A DNA stretch of 64,000 nt from Dokdonella_A ginsengisoli (GTDB taxonomy: Bacteria; Pseudomonadota; Gammaproteobacteria; Xanthomonadales; Rhodanobacteraceae), in the NCBI RefSeq assembly GCF_042652785.1, contig NZ_JBHSHD010000008.1:310001-374000 (forward strand), given 5' to 3'. Numbering within the stretch: the stretch's first letter is position 1; every line of letters begins with the position of its first letter. This document shows, piece by piece, positions 8,520 to 18,797 of the stretch. The notes under the pieces were generated by a model that was not told the origin of the DNA, ran no database searches, and was given only the letters and a program-made list of their open reading frames with translations. A program made the position numbers and the translations under genes.

Positions 8520-9515
8520 TCAGGCGCGCGCCGCGCGCGGGGCGCCGCGCGAGGTTTCCTCGCTGGCCGGCGCCGCGTCGGGGCGGCGCACGGCGCGGCC
8601 GAGCAGGCCGCGCAGGGCTGCGCCGAGATCGACGCCGTTGCGCAGCGGAACCTCGCTCGCGGCCGGCCCGATGCGGGCGAAGAATCCCGCCAGCAGGTCG
8701 CGATACTCGCGCAGCCCGGCCTCGTCGGCGCCGTGACGGAACCACAGCGCCTGCCAGTGGCGCACGAACAGGCCGGCCAGCTGCGCGGCTTCCTGCAGGC
8801 GCGGATGCGGCTCGGCTTCACCGAGCAGGAAGGTCACGTGGTCGCGCAGTTCCCAGTAGCTCATCGGCGACTGGCTGTTGACCGACTCGAACGCGAGCAC
8901 CGGCTCGGGCGCGCCCGCCTGCGGCGCGACCCGGCGCGGTGACCAGTTCCCCTTCGGCATCGTGTGCGGCCGGCCGGCGTTGACCAGATCCCAGAACGGC
9001 GGGCCGCCGATGCTGTCGACGACCAGGTGCACGCGCGCGCGGTCGGCGTCGTTGAGCACGTGGTGCATGCGCCAGGTGTCGAAGATCCAGCACTCGCCCT
9101 CGGCCATGTTGATCTGCGTGCCGCCGCAGGAGAACCGCACGGTCGGCTGGGTCACGATCGGCACGTGCACGCGCACGCGCTCGTTCCAGTAGTAGTCCAG
9201 GTCGACGTGCTCCTCGACCTCGGCGCGGCCGGACAGGCGCATCAGGCGGATGCGCCCGAGCACCGCGCCGAGGCTGCCCAGCACCTGGCGCAGGTACGGG
9301 CTGCGCTGCAGCGCCGGGGTCGGACGCATCGGCCCTTCGAGCGAGTCGCCGCGCGCGGGATCGCCGTCGACGGCCGCCAGCGGCAGGGCCGAGTTGCCGG
9401 CCATGCCGGTCGGATGCGGACGCCACAGGCTCTCGTCGAAGGCCGCGATCTCGGCGGCCAGCGCCTGCGCGTCGAAACTCAGCGGCAGCTGGATGAACGG
9501 TACGGGAAGCTTCAT
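8520..9515 (-). CDS. Aspartyl/asparaginyl beta-hydroxylase-like 2-oxoglutarate dioxygenase
   Basis: 331 residues. The N-terminal two thirds form the Asp/Asn beta-hydroxylase jelly-roll fold, with metal ligands His103 and Asp105 (EEHVDLDYYW) and His163 (RVHLVVDS). The C-terminal 110 residues, after PMSYWELRDH, are helical and not part of the minimal fold. Predicted reaction: 2-oxoglutarate and O2-dependent hydroxylation of an unknown target. It lies downstream of thiC on the same strand with a 94-bp gap. A second, shorter member of the superfamily is encoded at 26988-27548. Confidence 0.85.
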   Translation of the reverse strand: MKLPVPFIQLPLSFDAQALAAEIAAFDESLWRPHPTGMAGNSALPLAAVDGDPARGDSLEGPMRPTPALQRSPYLRQVLGSLGAVLGRIRLMRLSGRAEVEEHVDLDYYWNERVRVHVPIVTQPTVRFSCGGTQINMAEGECWIFDTWRMHHVLNDADRARVHLVVDSIGGPPFWDLVNAGRPHTMPKGNWSPRRVAPQAGAPEPVLAFESVNSQSPMSYWELRDHVTFLLGEAEPHPRLQEAAQLAGLFVRHWQALWFRHGADEAGLREYRDLLAGFFARIGPAASEVPLRNGVDLGAALRGLLGRAVRRPDAAPASEETSRGAPRAARA

Positions 9516-9609
9516 GCGCGGCTCTCGTCAGGCGCGGGCTCGTCAGGCGCGGTCGCGTCCGCCGGACGCATGCCCGGCGGACGGCGGCGATCGCCGCATG
9601 ATAGCCGCA

Positions 9610-11487
<1,878 letters not shown>

Positions 11488-11589
11488 TTCAAGCTCCTCG
11501 ATATCGGGCCGACAGAGGGAGCTTTCCGTGAGAAGTCCGCACGTAAACGCGCGGTTTTCGCCTCTTGCGCGCAAGCACGCAAAAGCACA

Positions 11590-11668
11590 TCAAGCTCCCT
11601 ACACCGGTGCTAACCGGATCAGGTTCGAAGGGACTCTCTCAGCCGGCGACCGCCGGCACCCCCGCTTC
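11590..11668 (-). promoter_or_regulatory. TPP riboswitch (THI element) upstream of thiC
   Basis: On the minus strand the element reads GCGGGGGTGCC, a GC hairpin, CTGAGAGAGTCCCTTCGAA, CCTGATCCGGTTAGCACCGG and TGTAGGGAGCTTGATG. These are the conserved THI-box blocks (GGGGTGC, CTGAGA, AACCTGATCnGGTTA, CGnAGGGA) in order. It binds thiamine pyrophosphate and in proteobacteria usually blocks thiC translation or causes termination. Confidence 0.97.
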
Positions 11669-11711
11669 AAGGCAGCCATTGAAACACGTTCACCCCGGCG
11701 CAGCCAGCCAG

Positions 11712-11735
11712 CGCCGCCGGACCGGTCCGGCGGCG
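11712..11735. terminator. Perfect 24-bp palindrome after the secreted-protein gene
   Basis: Bases 11712-11735 form an uninterrupted perfect palindrome centred on ACCGGT, 13 nt downstream of the stop codon of the minus-strand gene at 11749. No U-tract follows, so it is a stable 3' hairpin or weak terminator rather than a classical intrinsic terminator. It also separates that gene from the thiC riboswitch. Confidence 0.55.
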
Positions 11736-11748
11736 GAAGAAACCGCGC

Positions 11749-14481
11749 TCACGAGCGCCTGCGGCGCGACATCGCCGCGCCGCCGCCGAGCATGACCAGC
11801 AGCAACAGGCTCAGCAGCGCGGCCGGATCGTCCACCGGCACCGCCGTCGGCAGCGATCCGGCCGGTGCGGCGGCGGCGGCGAGACGTCGCCCGTCCGCGG
11901 CGGAGCGCCACGCCGCTGCGGCGCCTTCGCGCGCCTCCGGCGGCGGCATCGTGCGCGCAACGGACCGCCGTGTGGATGCCGGTTCCGTCGCTACGCCAGT
12001 GGCGTTTCCGCGCGCCAGCTGCACCGCTTCGACGCCGTCCGCGTACGGCACGTCCACGCCGTCGCGGAACACCACCAGCGTGTCGGTGTCGGCGGCTTCG
12101 CCGGCACCGTCGGCGCGGGCGAGGAAGGTGGCGGTGGCGGCATCGCCGTCGGCGCGCACCGGCACGCGGACGATCCACACCAGGCTGGTGCCGGGCGGCA
12201 GCGTCGCGATGTCGGCGAAGCCGCCCGCACCCTGCGCCGTGCAGGCCGTGCCCGGCGCGCCGCCGACGCAGGTCCACTGCGTGTTGGCGACGTCGAAGGC
12301 GGCGTCGAGATCGGCGCCGACCGTCACGCCGTCGGCTGCGCCGTTGCCGATGTTGCGCAGGGTGACGAAGTAGTCGCGCACCTGGCCGTAGCGCGCGTAG
12401 TCGCCGCCGTCGGTCACCTCCAGCTGCAGCCGGGCGCCGCCCGCGGCGCAGGCCACGTCGACGTCGATGACGTCGGTGACGCCGATCGTGCCTTCGGCGT
12501 GGACCAGCGTGCAGTGCTGACCGGCCGGCTGCGCGCTCACCGCGACGACGTAGCCGTCGCCCGATGCGAAGTGCGGCGCGAATGCGTAGGCGCCGTTCGC
12601 GGCGAGAGTCAGCTCGCTGCCGCCGTTGATCGACAGCGTGATCGAGGCGCCGCTCGCCAGGCCGCTCAGCGTGCCTCCGACGGTGTAGGTGAGCGCCGGG
12701 CCGCAGTGCACGACCACGTCGGTGACGTCGACCTCGCCGACCGTGCCGCTGCCGTTGGCGACCGCGCAGATTTGCGACGGTTCGCCCGGCTGCGTGGCAA
12801 CGGTCACCGCATAGGGATCGCCGCTGGCGATGGCCGTCTCGAACGCGAACGAGCCGTCGCTCGCGACGGGCAGGCTTTCCGTGCCGTTGAGCGAGAGCAC
12901 CAGGCCGCTGCCGGCCAGTCCGGTGACGGTGCCGCCGATCGCATGCACAGCCGGCGCGAACGCCACCTGCACCGTGCAGTCGCCGTCCAGCATCGCCGTG
13001 GTGAACGTGTTGTCGGCGAGGCTGCCGCCGCAGCCGCTCGCCGACTGCACGGCGCTGCCGGCATCCGCCTGCAGGGCCAGGGCGACCGCCGGTGCATCGG
13101 GCTCGATGCGGTACCAGGCGGCGCACGCACCCGTGTCCTGCCGGCACTCGGCGATCGCCGCGCCCAGCGGCGTCGTCGCGGCGATCGCGCCGACCTTGCC
13201 GGCGCCGCTCACCGCGACGACGACATGCGCCTGGCGCACTTCCGCCGCACCGGCGTCGCAGCCCGCGCCTTGCGGACGCGCGACGCCGCGCGAGTCGGCC
13301 GCGGGAGCGTCGTCGCAGGCGAGCGCATCGATCGCGGCGCTACCGGTTCCGGGCAGCAGCACCGGCATCGCGCCGTCGGCATCGTGCAGCGCGCCCAATT
13401 GCGGATTGCCGGCGACGGTCTCGGTGCAGGTCACGCCGGCGGGACAGGCGCCCTGCAGGACGCTGCGGCGCACGCTCACCGTGCCGCCCTGGCTGGCGAC
13501 CTCGTCGGGCGAATCGCCCCACAGGATCGACTCGGCCAGCGTCACCTGGGCCGTGCCGCCCAAGCTGAAATTGGCGACCGCGCCGGCGAACGGTGCGTCG
13601 TTGGCGCTGAAGGTGACGTTCGCCAGCGTCGCCTCGGCGCTGCCGTCGGTACCGCCCACATTGATGAACGCACCGGCCCCCTGGGTGGCGCTGTTGCCGC
13701 TGAAGGTGACGTTGCGCAGGTGCGCGCGGGCGACGCCGCCGCCCTCGCCCGCGTTCGCCACCGCGCCGCCGAGCGCGGCGGCGTTGCCGATGAAGGCGGC
13801 GTCTTCCAGCACGGCATCGCAGCTGCCCTGCGCCTGCGCGACGCAGGCCATGCCGCCGCCGGACATGGCGAAGTTGCCGCGGAACAGCAGCCGCCGCAGG
13901 GTCGGACCGCACGCCTGGCCGGCGCCGTAGCAGAGCAGTCCGCCGCCGCCCGACAGCACGGTGTCGGCGCCGTCGGCCTGCCCGCCGCTGAGCGTGAAGC
14001 CGTCCAGCACGGTGTCGGCCGTGGCGGCGTCGATGCGCACGACGTGGTAGCTGTTGCTGCCGACGATGTCGGTCGCGGCGGCAGTGACGCCGTGCGCGTC
14101 GACCACGTCGTCGCCGCCGATGTCGCCGGACAGCACGCTGCGATGCACCGCCGGATCGCGCTGATCGCGGGCGCTCTCGGTACCGGCGAAGCCGCCGTAC
14201 ACGGCGACGCCGGAGCGGATCGCGAACGTCGCCGCGCGATCGGTGCCGGCCGCCGGCCGGTACGCGCCTTGCGCCACCCAGACCTCGCTGCAGGCCGGAT
14301 CGGCGAGCGCCGACGGCAGGTCGGTCGCCTGCGCCCAGCTGCTGCCGTCGTTGCCGCCCGCGCCGCCGACGGCGACGCGGCAGACGGCCGCCTGCGCATG
14401 CCCGAAGGCACCGCCGGCCAGGCACAGCGCGCCCAGCCACAGCGCCGCGGAAACCGTTCCGTGCGTAGCCGCGATCCTCAT
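11749..14481 (-). CDS. Secreted beta-helix/DUF11-type repeat protein with C-terminal membrane tail
   Basis: 910 residues. A signal peptide (residues 1-32) is followed by a right-handed beta-helix or choice-of-anchor-like region (about 35-430; GGGGLLCYGAG, FRGNFAMSGGGM, FSGNSATQGAG). Two related repeats, each starting IGGTVTGLAGSG or VGGTLSGLASGA, come next, and then a DUF11-like domain (ARYGQVRDYFVTLRNIG). The C-terminus has a single hydrophobic segment followed by SRRRRS, the layout of a sorting or anchor signal of the PEP/IPTL-CTERM type but without a clear IPTL motif. The start ATG 14481 overlaps the upstream stop by 4 nt. Likely surface-exposed; ligand unknown. Confidence 0.8.
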   Translation of the reverse strand: MRIAATHGTVSAALWLGALCLAGGAFGHAQAAVCRVAVGGAGGNDGSSWAQATDLPSALADPACSEVWVAQGAYRPAAGTDRAATFAIRSGVAVYGGFAGTESARDQRDPAVHRSVLSGDIGGDDVVDAHGVTAAATDIVGSNSYHVVRIDAATADTVLDGFTLSGGQADGADTVLSGGGGLLCYGAGQACGPTLRRLLFRGNFAMSGGGMACVAQAQGSCDAVLEDAAFIGNAAALGGAVANAGEGGGVARAHLRNVTFSGNSATQGAGAFINVGGTDGSAEATLANVTFSANDAPFAGAVANFSLGGTAQVTLAESILWGDSPDEVASQGGTVSVRRSVLQGACPAGVTCTETVAGNPQLGALHDADGAMPVLLPGTGSAAIDALACDDAPAADSRGVARPQGAGCDAGAAEVRQAHVVVAVSGAGKVGAIAATTPLGAAIAECRQDTGACAAWYRIEPDAPAVALALQADAGSAVQSASGCGGSLADNTFTTAMLDGDCTVQVAFAPAVHAIGGTVTGLAGSGLVLSLNGTESLPVASDGSFAFETAIASGDPYAVTVATQPGEPSQICAVANGSGTVGEVDVTDVVVHCGPALTYTVGGTLSGLASGASITLSINGGSELTLAANGAYAFAPHFASGDGYVVAVSAQPAGQHCTLVHAEGTIGVTDVIDVDVACAAGGARLQLEVTDGGDYARYGQVRDYFVTLRNIGNGAADGVTVGADLDAAFDVANTQWTCVGGAPGTACTAQGAGGFADIATLPPGTSLVWIVRVPVRADGDAATATFLARADGAGEAADTDTLVVFRDGVDVPYADGVEAVQLARGNATGVATEPASTRRSVARTMPPPEAREGAAAAWRSAADGRRLAAAAAPAGSLPTAVPVDDPAALLSLLLLVMLGGGAAMSRRRRS

Positions 14482-17400
14482 TGGGTTTCTCCCGTGTCTT
14501 CGTTCGTGTCCTGCGCCAGGGCGAACGGACGCTCCGCGCCTTCCAGCAGCACGATGGATGTGTCCTGCGCATCGACCGCGCGGCCGACGACGAGCCGCGC
14601 ACCCGCGGCGACGCGCGCCCACGCGCTGGCGTGCTGGCGGCCGGCGCGATCCGTGCCGAGCAGGCGCACGAAGTCCGCGCCGCCGAAAGCCAGGCGCTGC
14701 ACCTCGACCCCGCCGGCAGGCGTGCGCAACGCGCGCACGACGGCGATGCCGTCACCGCGGGCGGGTGGCCACGGGATCGGCACGCTCTCCAGCGGCGGCA
14801 GCGGCTCGACCGCCTGCGTGCCGTCGGCGTAGGGCACGTCGAGGCCGTCGCGGAAGATCACCAGCGTGTCGGTGTCGGCGTCCGAAAGGCCCGAGGGCAA
14901 GTCCACCGTGAACGTGGCCTGGTCTTCGGTGCTGCCGGCCAGCACCGGCACGCTGACGATCCAGGTCACGCTGCTGTTGGCCGGCAGGTTCGCCGTGTCG
15001 GCGAAGCCGCCGGCGCCGGCGCTGCCGCACAGGCTCGCGCCGCCGAGGCATTGCCACTGCACGTTCGCCACGTCGAAGGCGGCACTGAACGCGCCGACGA
15101 GCGCCACGCCGTCGGCGGCGACGTTGCCGCTGTTGCCGAGCGTGACGAAGTAGTCGCGCACCTGTCCGTAGCGCGCGAACTCGTGGCCGTCGTCGACGTC
15201 CAGATGCAGCTGCGCCTGCAGCGGCGCGCAGCTCGCGTCGACGTCGGTGACGTCGGCGCCCTGCACCGTGCCGGTGGCGTTGGCGAGCGTGCACAGCTGG
15301 CCCGGCGGCTGCGTCTTCACGGTGACGACGTAGCTGGCGCCGTCGGCCAGCCGCGGCAGGAACGCGTAGGCGCCGTCGGCGGACACGGCCAGGTCGCCGC
15401 CGCCGTTGAGCTGCAGGACCAGGCCGCCGCCGGCGAGCCCGCTCACCGTGCCGCCGATCGCGTAGGCGGTCGATGCGCCGCAGTTGACGACCACGTTGTC
15501 GACGTCGACGGCGCCCATCGTGCCGCTGCCGTTGACGACGACGCAGTCCTGCGCCGGCGACTGCGGCTGGGCGGCGACCGTGACCGAGTACGCCGCGCCC
15601 GGCGCCAGCGCCGTGGTGAAGTCGAAGCGGCCGTTGGCGGCGATCGGCAGGGTTTCGCCGGTGCCGTCGAGCGACAGCACGAGGCCGTCGCCGAGCAGGC
15701 CGATGACGGTGCCACCGATGTGGTGCGGCGGTATCTCGCCTTCCTCGTTGACGACCGCCACGTCCGGCGGGTCGATGCCGGCGTAGGCCGGGTCTGCGCT
15801 GCTCGCCGGCGCGATCACGACCGTGTAGGCCTGGTCGCCGTCGACGACGCCGTCGTCCAGGCCGCTGACGGTGACGGTCCGCGGCTGGTTCCAGTCCGCC
15901 TGCGTGAAGGTCAGGCCGGCCGGGGCGACGAGGCCTTCGGTGGGGTCGCTGCTGGACAGCGTCACGCTGACGTCGGCGGCCGGGTAGCGCTCGAGCACGA
16001 TCGTGAAGGTGGCCGTGCCGCCGGCCTCGGTGGTGACGAGGCCACCGGTCGGCGAAACCGCGATGCCGGCCGCGACGGAGGCGGTCTGGTATTCGTAGGC
16101 GCCCATGTCGATGAGCGGCGCGTCGCCGTTGCCGGTGTCGGTCACGCCGGCGTCGTCGAACGGACGCGGGTTCAGGTCGAGGTCCGGCGCCATCTCGTCC
16201 GTGTCGCCGTCCTCGTCGGCGTCGAAGGCGTCGGTGAAGCCGTAACCGTTGTCGCCGGCGTCGATTGCGGGACTGCCGGCGTCGAGGCGGTAGTCGCCGG
16301 GCGTGCCGACGAAACCGGGCGGCTGGTCGAGGTTGCCGTTCACGGCGGGGACGCCCGGCACGATGCTGTGGGTGGGCGAGACGTTGCCGAGGCTGCCGTA
16401 CTGGTTGTCCCAGACGATGCCGTTGTGCAGCTGTACGTTCGCCGACGGCCGCGAGAGCAGCTCGCCCTGCACCGCATTGCCGGCGATCGTGACGTTGCGC
16501 ATTTCCGCCACGGCGGTGTCGTCGTGGAAGAAAAGCAGCGAGCTGCCAGCGGCGGACAGCTGGTTGCCGGCGACGAGGCTGCCGACCATCGCGAAATAGC
16601 TCTTGTTCCAGATCACCGAGCGGCTGTCGCCGTCGCCGTTGTCCTCGAAGCGCGACTGGGCGACCAGCGTCACGTCCCCGCCGGGAATCGCGTCGGCGTC
16701 TCCGCCGGCGATCGCGGCACCGTCCACCGCGGCGTTGCGCTCGAAGCGCGAGGTGACGAGGGTCGTGCCCGCATGCGTCGCGATCGCGCCGCCGCGCGTC
16801 GCCGCGCGGTTGTCCTCGAACAGGCTGGCCTTCACCAGCAGCACGCCGTCGGCGCGGATCGCGCCGCCTTCGGTGTCGGCCGAGCCGTTGCGCAGCTGCA
16901 TCGCGTGCACGGTCAGGTCGCCGCCCGCGGCGACGTCGAGGAAGCGGAACGGCGGCGCCGAGGCGTCGCGTTCCAGCGCGCCGTTGCGAAGGGTCAGCAC
17001 GCCGGTGACGACCGGCAGCGCGTCGGCGCCGTTCGCGTCGGTGTACGGGGCGTCGCCGAACACCAGCGCGTTGTCGTCGAGGTCGATCACGTCGTCGCTG
17101 GCGTTGAGGTTGGCGCACTCGATCGCCTGGCGCAGCTCGGCCACGCGCGCGGCGTTGTCGGCGCCGGCCAGCGTGTAGGGGAAGACGAACGCGGCGCAGC
17201 TGCCGTCCACGTTGCTCAGCGAGAAGTCCGCGCCCAGCGCCGGTCCGTCGCCGTTGGCCGCGACGGCGGTGACGGTGTACGGCCCGCCGACGACGTCGTT
17301 GGCGACGGCCGTGGCTTGCGCACGACCGTCGGAACCTATCGCGGACGGGGTCAGCAGTGCGCCGGCGCCGCTGGCCGGTCCGGCGAAATCCACCCGGCCG

Positions 17401-18593
17401 CCCGCGACCGGTTCGCCGCCGTCGACGGCGACCACCTGCACCACCAGCGGATCGGCGAAAGCCGTGTTCACCACCGCCGACTGCCCGCTGCCGCCGACCC
17501 GCGTCAAGGTGAATCCGCGCGATTCGAACGCGCCGACGTCCGGCGTGCCGACGCGGGCGAGGCCGCGCGCGTCGGTGGCGGGAATGTCCTGGCCGTTCGC
17601 GGCGCCGGCGTTCAGCGCCGGGCTGCCGGGCAGCAGCGCCACGGTGCGGGTGGCGCCGCCGTAGTCGCCGAGCGGACCGACCCGCGCCTCGGTCACGCCG
17701 ATCCGGTTGCCGTTGACCCCGTCGGCCAGTGCGGCGCCGGACTGCACACCGATCACGTTGTTGAACGACGTGGCGAGATCGACCGTCGCGCTGTCCGTCG
17801 TGCCGATGTCGTAGGCGCCGTTGCCGGCCAGCAGCGAATTGGTGATCGACAGCGTCGCGTTCATGCGCAACTGGAGGCCGCGCGCCTGGTTGTCGACCAC
17901 CGTCGCGTTGACCAGCCGCGCCCGCGCGGCGGCACCGCCGCCGAACACGATGACGGTGTTGTTTCCTTCGGTGCCGGCGACCGTGGTGTTGCGCACCAGC
18001 AGCGGCCCGTCCCAGACCTCGAAGGCGCCGCCCATGTTCGCCCGGTTGGCGGCGAAGACGCTGTTTTCGAAGGTGACCGCCGCGGACGCGTAGATCGCCC
18101 CGCCGCTGCCCGAAGTGCTGCGGTTGCCGGAAAAGTCCACGCCCTCCACGCTCAGCGAGGCGCCGGAGAAATGGATCGCGCCGCCGTTGAGCGTGCTGCC
18201 GCCGGCCCGCCCGTTGCGCACGGTCAGCTGGCGCAGGGCGAAGTTCAGGCCGGTCGCGTTTTGCGCGAAGAACGGCCGGTGCGCTCCGGCGCCGTCGATG
18301 ATCGTGGCGGCCGCGCCGTTGCCGGTGATGGCGAGGTCGCCGCCGGACGCCAGCAGCTCGGGCAGCGGCGAGGCCAGCGTGATGACGCCGTCGGCCGTCG
18401 GCGCGAACGTGATCGTGCTCGCTTCCGTGCTGGCCATCGCGTCGAGCATCGCCTGCCGCAGGCTGCCGGCACCGCTGTCGCCGGTGTGGGTGACGAGGAG
18501 GGTTTCCGCCGCCGCGGGCGCAGCGGCGGCGCAGCACAGCGACAGCACCGGCCACAGCAGCCGGTGCCTTCCCCGACGCGCGAGGTTCCTCAT
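14478..18593 (-). CDS. Large secreted beta-helix protein with Calx-beta, repeat and DUF11-like modules
   Basis: 1371 residues. A signal peptide (1-30, ending AAPAAAE) precedes two right-handed beta-helix regions (about 35-340 and 430-800), each closing with a choice-of-anchor-type phrase (DVGAFES, DMGAYEYQ). A Calx-beta-like domain follows (about 810-910). Two repeats then start IGGTVIGLLGDG and IGGTVSGLAGGG, and a DUF11-like domain follows (ARYGQVRDYFVTLGNSG). The last 170 residues (about 1200-1371) are unique and carry no membrane tail. The second half is homologous, module for module, to the downstream coupled gene. GGAGAA precedes ATG 18593. It lies 3' of a propeller histidine kinase with an AraC output domain, its probable regulator. 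Confidence 0.8.
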   Translation of the reverse strand: MRNLARRGRHRLLWPVLSLCCAAAAPAAAETLLVTHTGDSGAGSLRQAMLDAMASTEASTITFAPTADGVITLASPLPELLASGGDLAITGNGAAATIIDGAGAHRPFFAQNATGLNFALRQLTVRNGRAGGSTLNGGAIHFSGASLSVEGVDFSGNRSTSGSGGAIYASAAVTFENSVFAANRANMGGAFEVWDGPLLVRNTTVAGTEGNNTVIVFGGGAAARARLVNATVVDNQARGLQLRMNATLSITNSLLAGNGAYDIGTTDSATVDLATSFNNVIGVQSGAALADGVNGNRIGVTEARVGPLGDYGGATRTVALLPGSPALNAGAANGQDIPATDARGLARVGTPDVGAFESRGFTLTRVGGSGQSAVVNTAFADPLVVQVVAVDGGEPVAGGRVDFAGPASGAGALLTPSAIGSDGRAQATAVANDVVGGPYTVTAVAANGDGPALGADFSLSNVDGSCAAFVFPYTLAGADNAARVAELRQAIECANLNASDDVIDLDDNALVFGDAPYTDANGADALPVVTGVLTLRNGALERDASAPPFRFLDVAAGGDLTVHAMQLRNGSADTEGGAIRADGVLLVKASLFEDNRAATRGGAIATHAGTTLVTSRFERNAAVDGAAIAGGDADAIPGGDVTLVAQSRFEDNGDGDSRSVIWNKSYFAMVGSLVAGNQLSAAGSSLLFFHDDTAVAEMRNVTIAGNAVQGELLSRPSANVQLHNGIVWDNQYGSLGNVSPTHSIVPGVPAVNGNLDQPPGFVGTPGDYRLDAGSPAIDAGDNGYGFTDAFDADEDGDTDEMAPDLDLNPRPFDDAGVTDTGNGDAPLIDMGAYEYQTASVAAGIAVSPTGGLVTTEAGGTATFTIVLERYPAADVSVTLSSSDPTEGLVAPAGLTFTQADWNQPRTVTVSGLDDGVVDGDQAYTVVIAPASSADPAYAGIDPPDVAVVNEEGEIPPHHIGGTVIGLLGDGLVLSLDGTGETLPIAANGRFDFTTALAPGAAYSVTVAAQPQSPAQDCVVVNGSGTMGAVDVDNVVVNCGASTAYAIGGTVSGLAGGGLVLQLNGGGDLAVSADGAYAFLPRLADGASYVVTVKTQPPGQLCTLANATGTVQGADVTDVDASCAPLQAQLHLDVDDGHEFARYGQVRDYFVTLGNSGNVAADGVALVGAFSAAFDVANVQWQCLGGASLCGSAGAGGFADTANLPANSSVTWIVSVPVLAGSTEDQATFTVDLPSGLSDADTDTLVIFRDGLDVPYADGTQAVEPLPPLESVPIPWPPARGDGIAVVRALRTPAGGVEVQRLAFGGADFVRLLGTDRAGRQHASAWARVAAGARLVVGRAVDAQDTSIVLLEGAERPFALAQDTNEDTGETQ

Positions 18594-18714
18594 GAACGTT
18601 CTCCGTGTGATCGGCCTTGCGCGGTCCGTCCGCGCAGCGCGGCGCGCAGGAAAAACGGACGGCAACGGGCCTGCCGCGATCGTCGGCGAACGCCGCGCGG
18701 CTGCCCATGTCCTG

Positions 18715-18767
18715 AGCGGACGCCGGCATGCACGCAGCGGACATCCTGCCCGGTGCGGAGCGGACAT
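18715..18767 (-). promoter_or_regulatory. Three direct repeats, candidate AraC-type operator
   Basis: On the minus strand, ATGTCCGCT occurs at 18767-18759 and 18744-18736, and a one-step variant GCGTCCGCT at 18723-18715. The start-to-start spacings are 23 and 21 bp, about two helical turns, which is the geometry of direct half-sites for AraC-family proteins. They lie between the stop of the AraC-output sensor kinase gene (18798) and the start of the secreted-protein pair (18593). Binding is inferred, not shown. Confidence 0.5.
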
Positions 18768-18797
18768 TCGCGCAGGATCAAGGATTTGCCGGACGCC

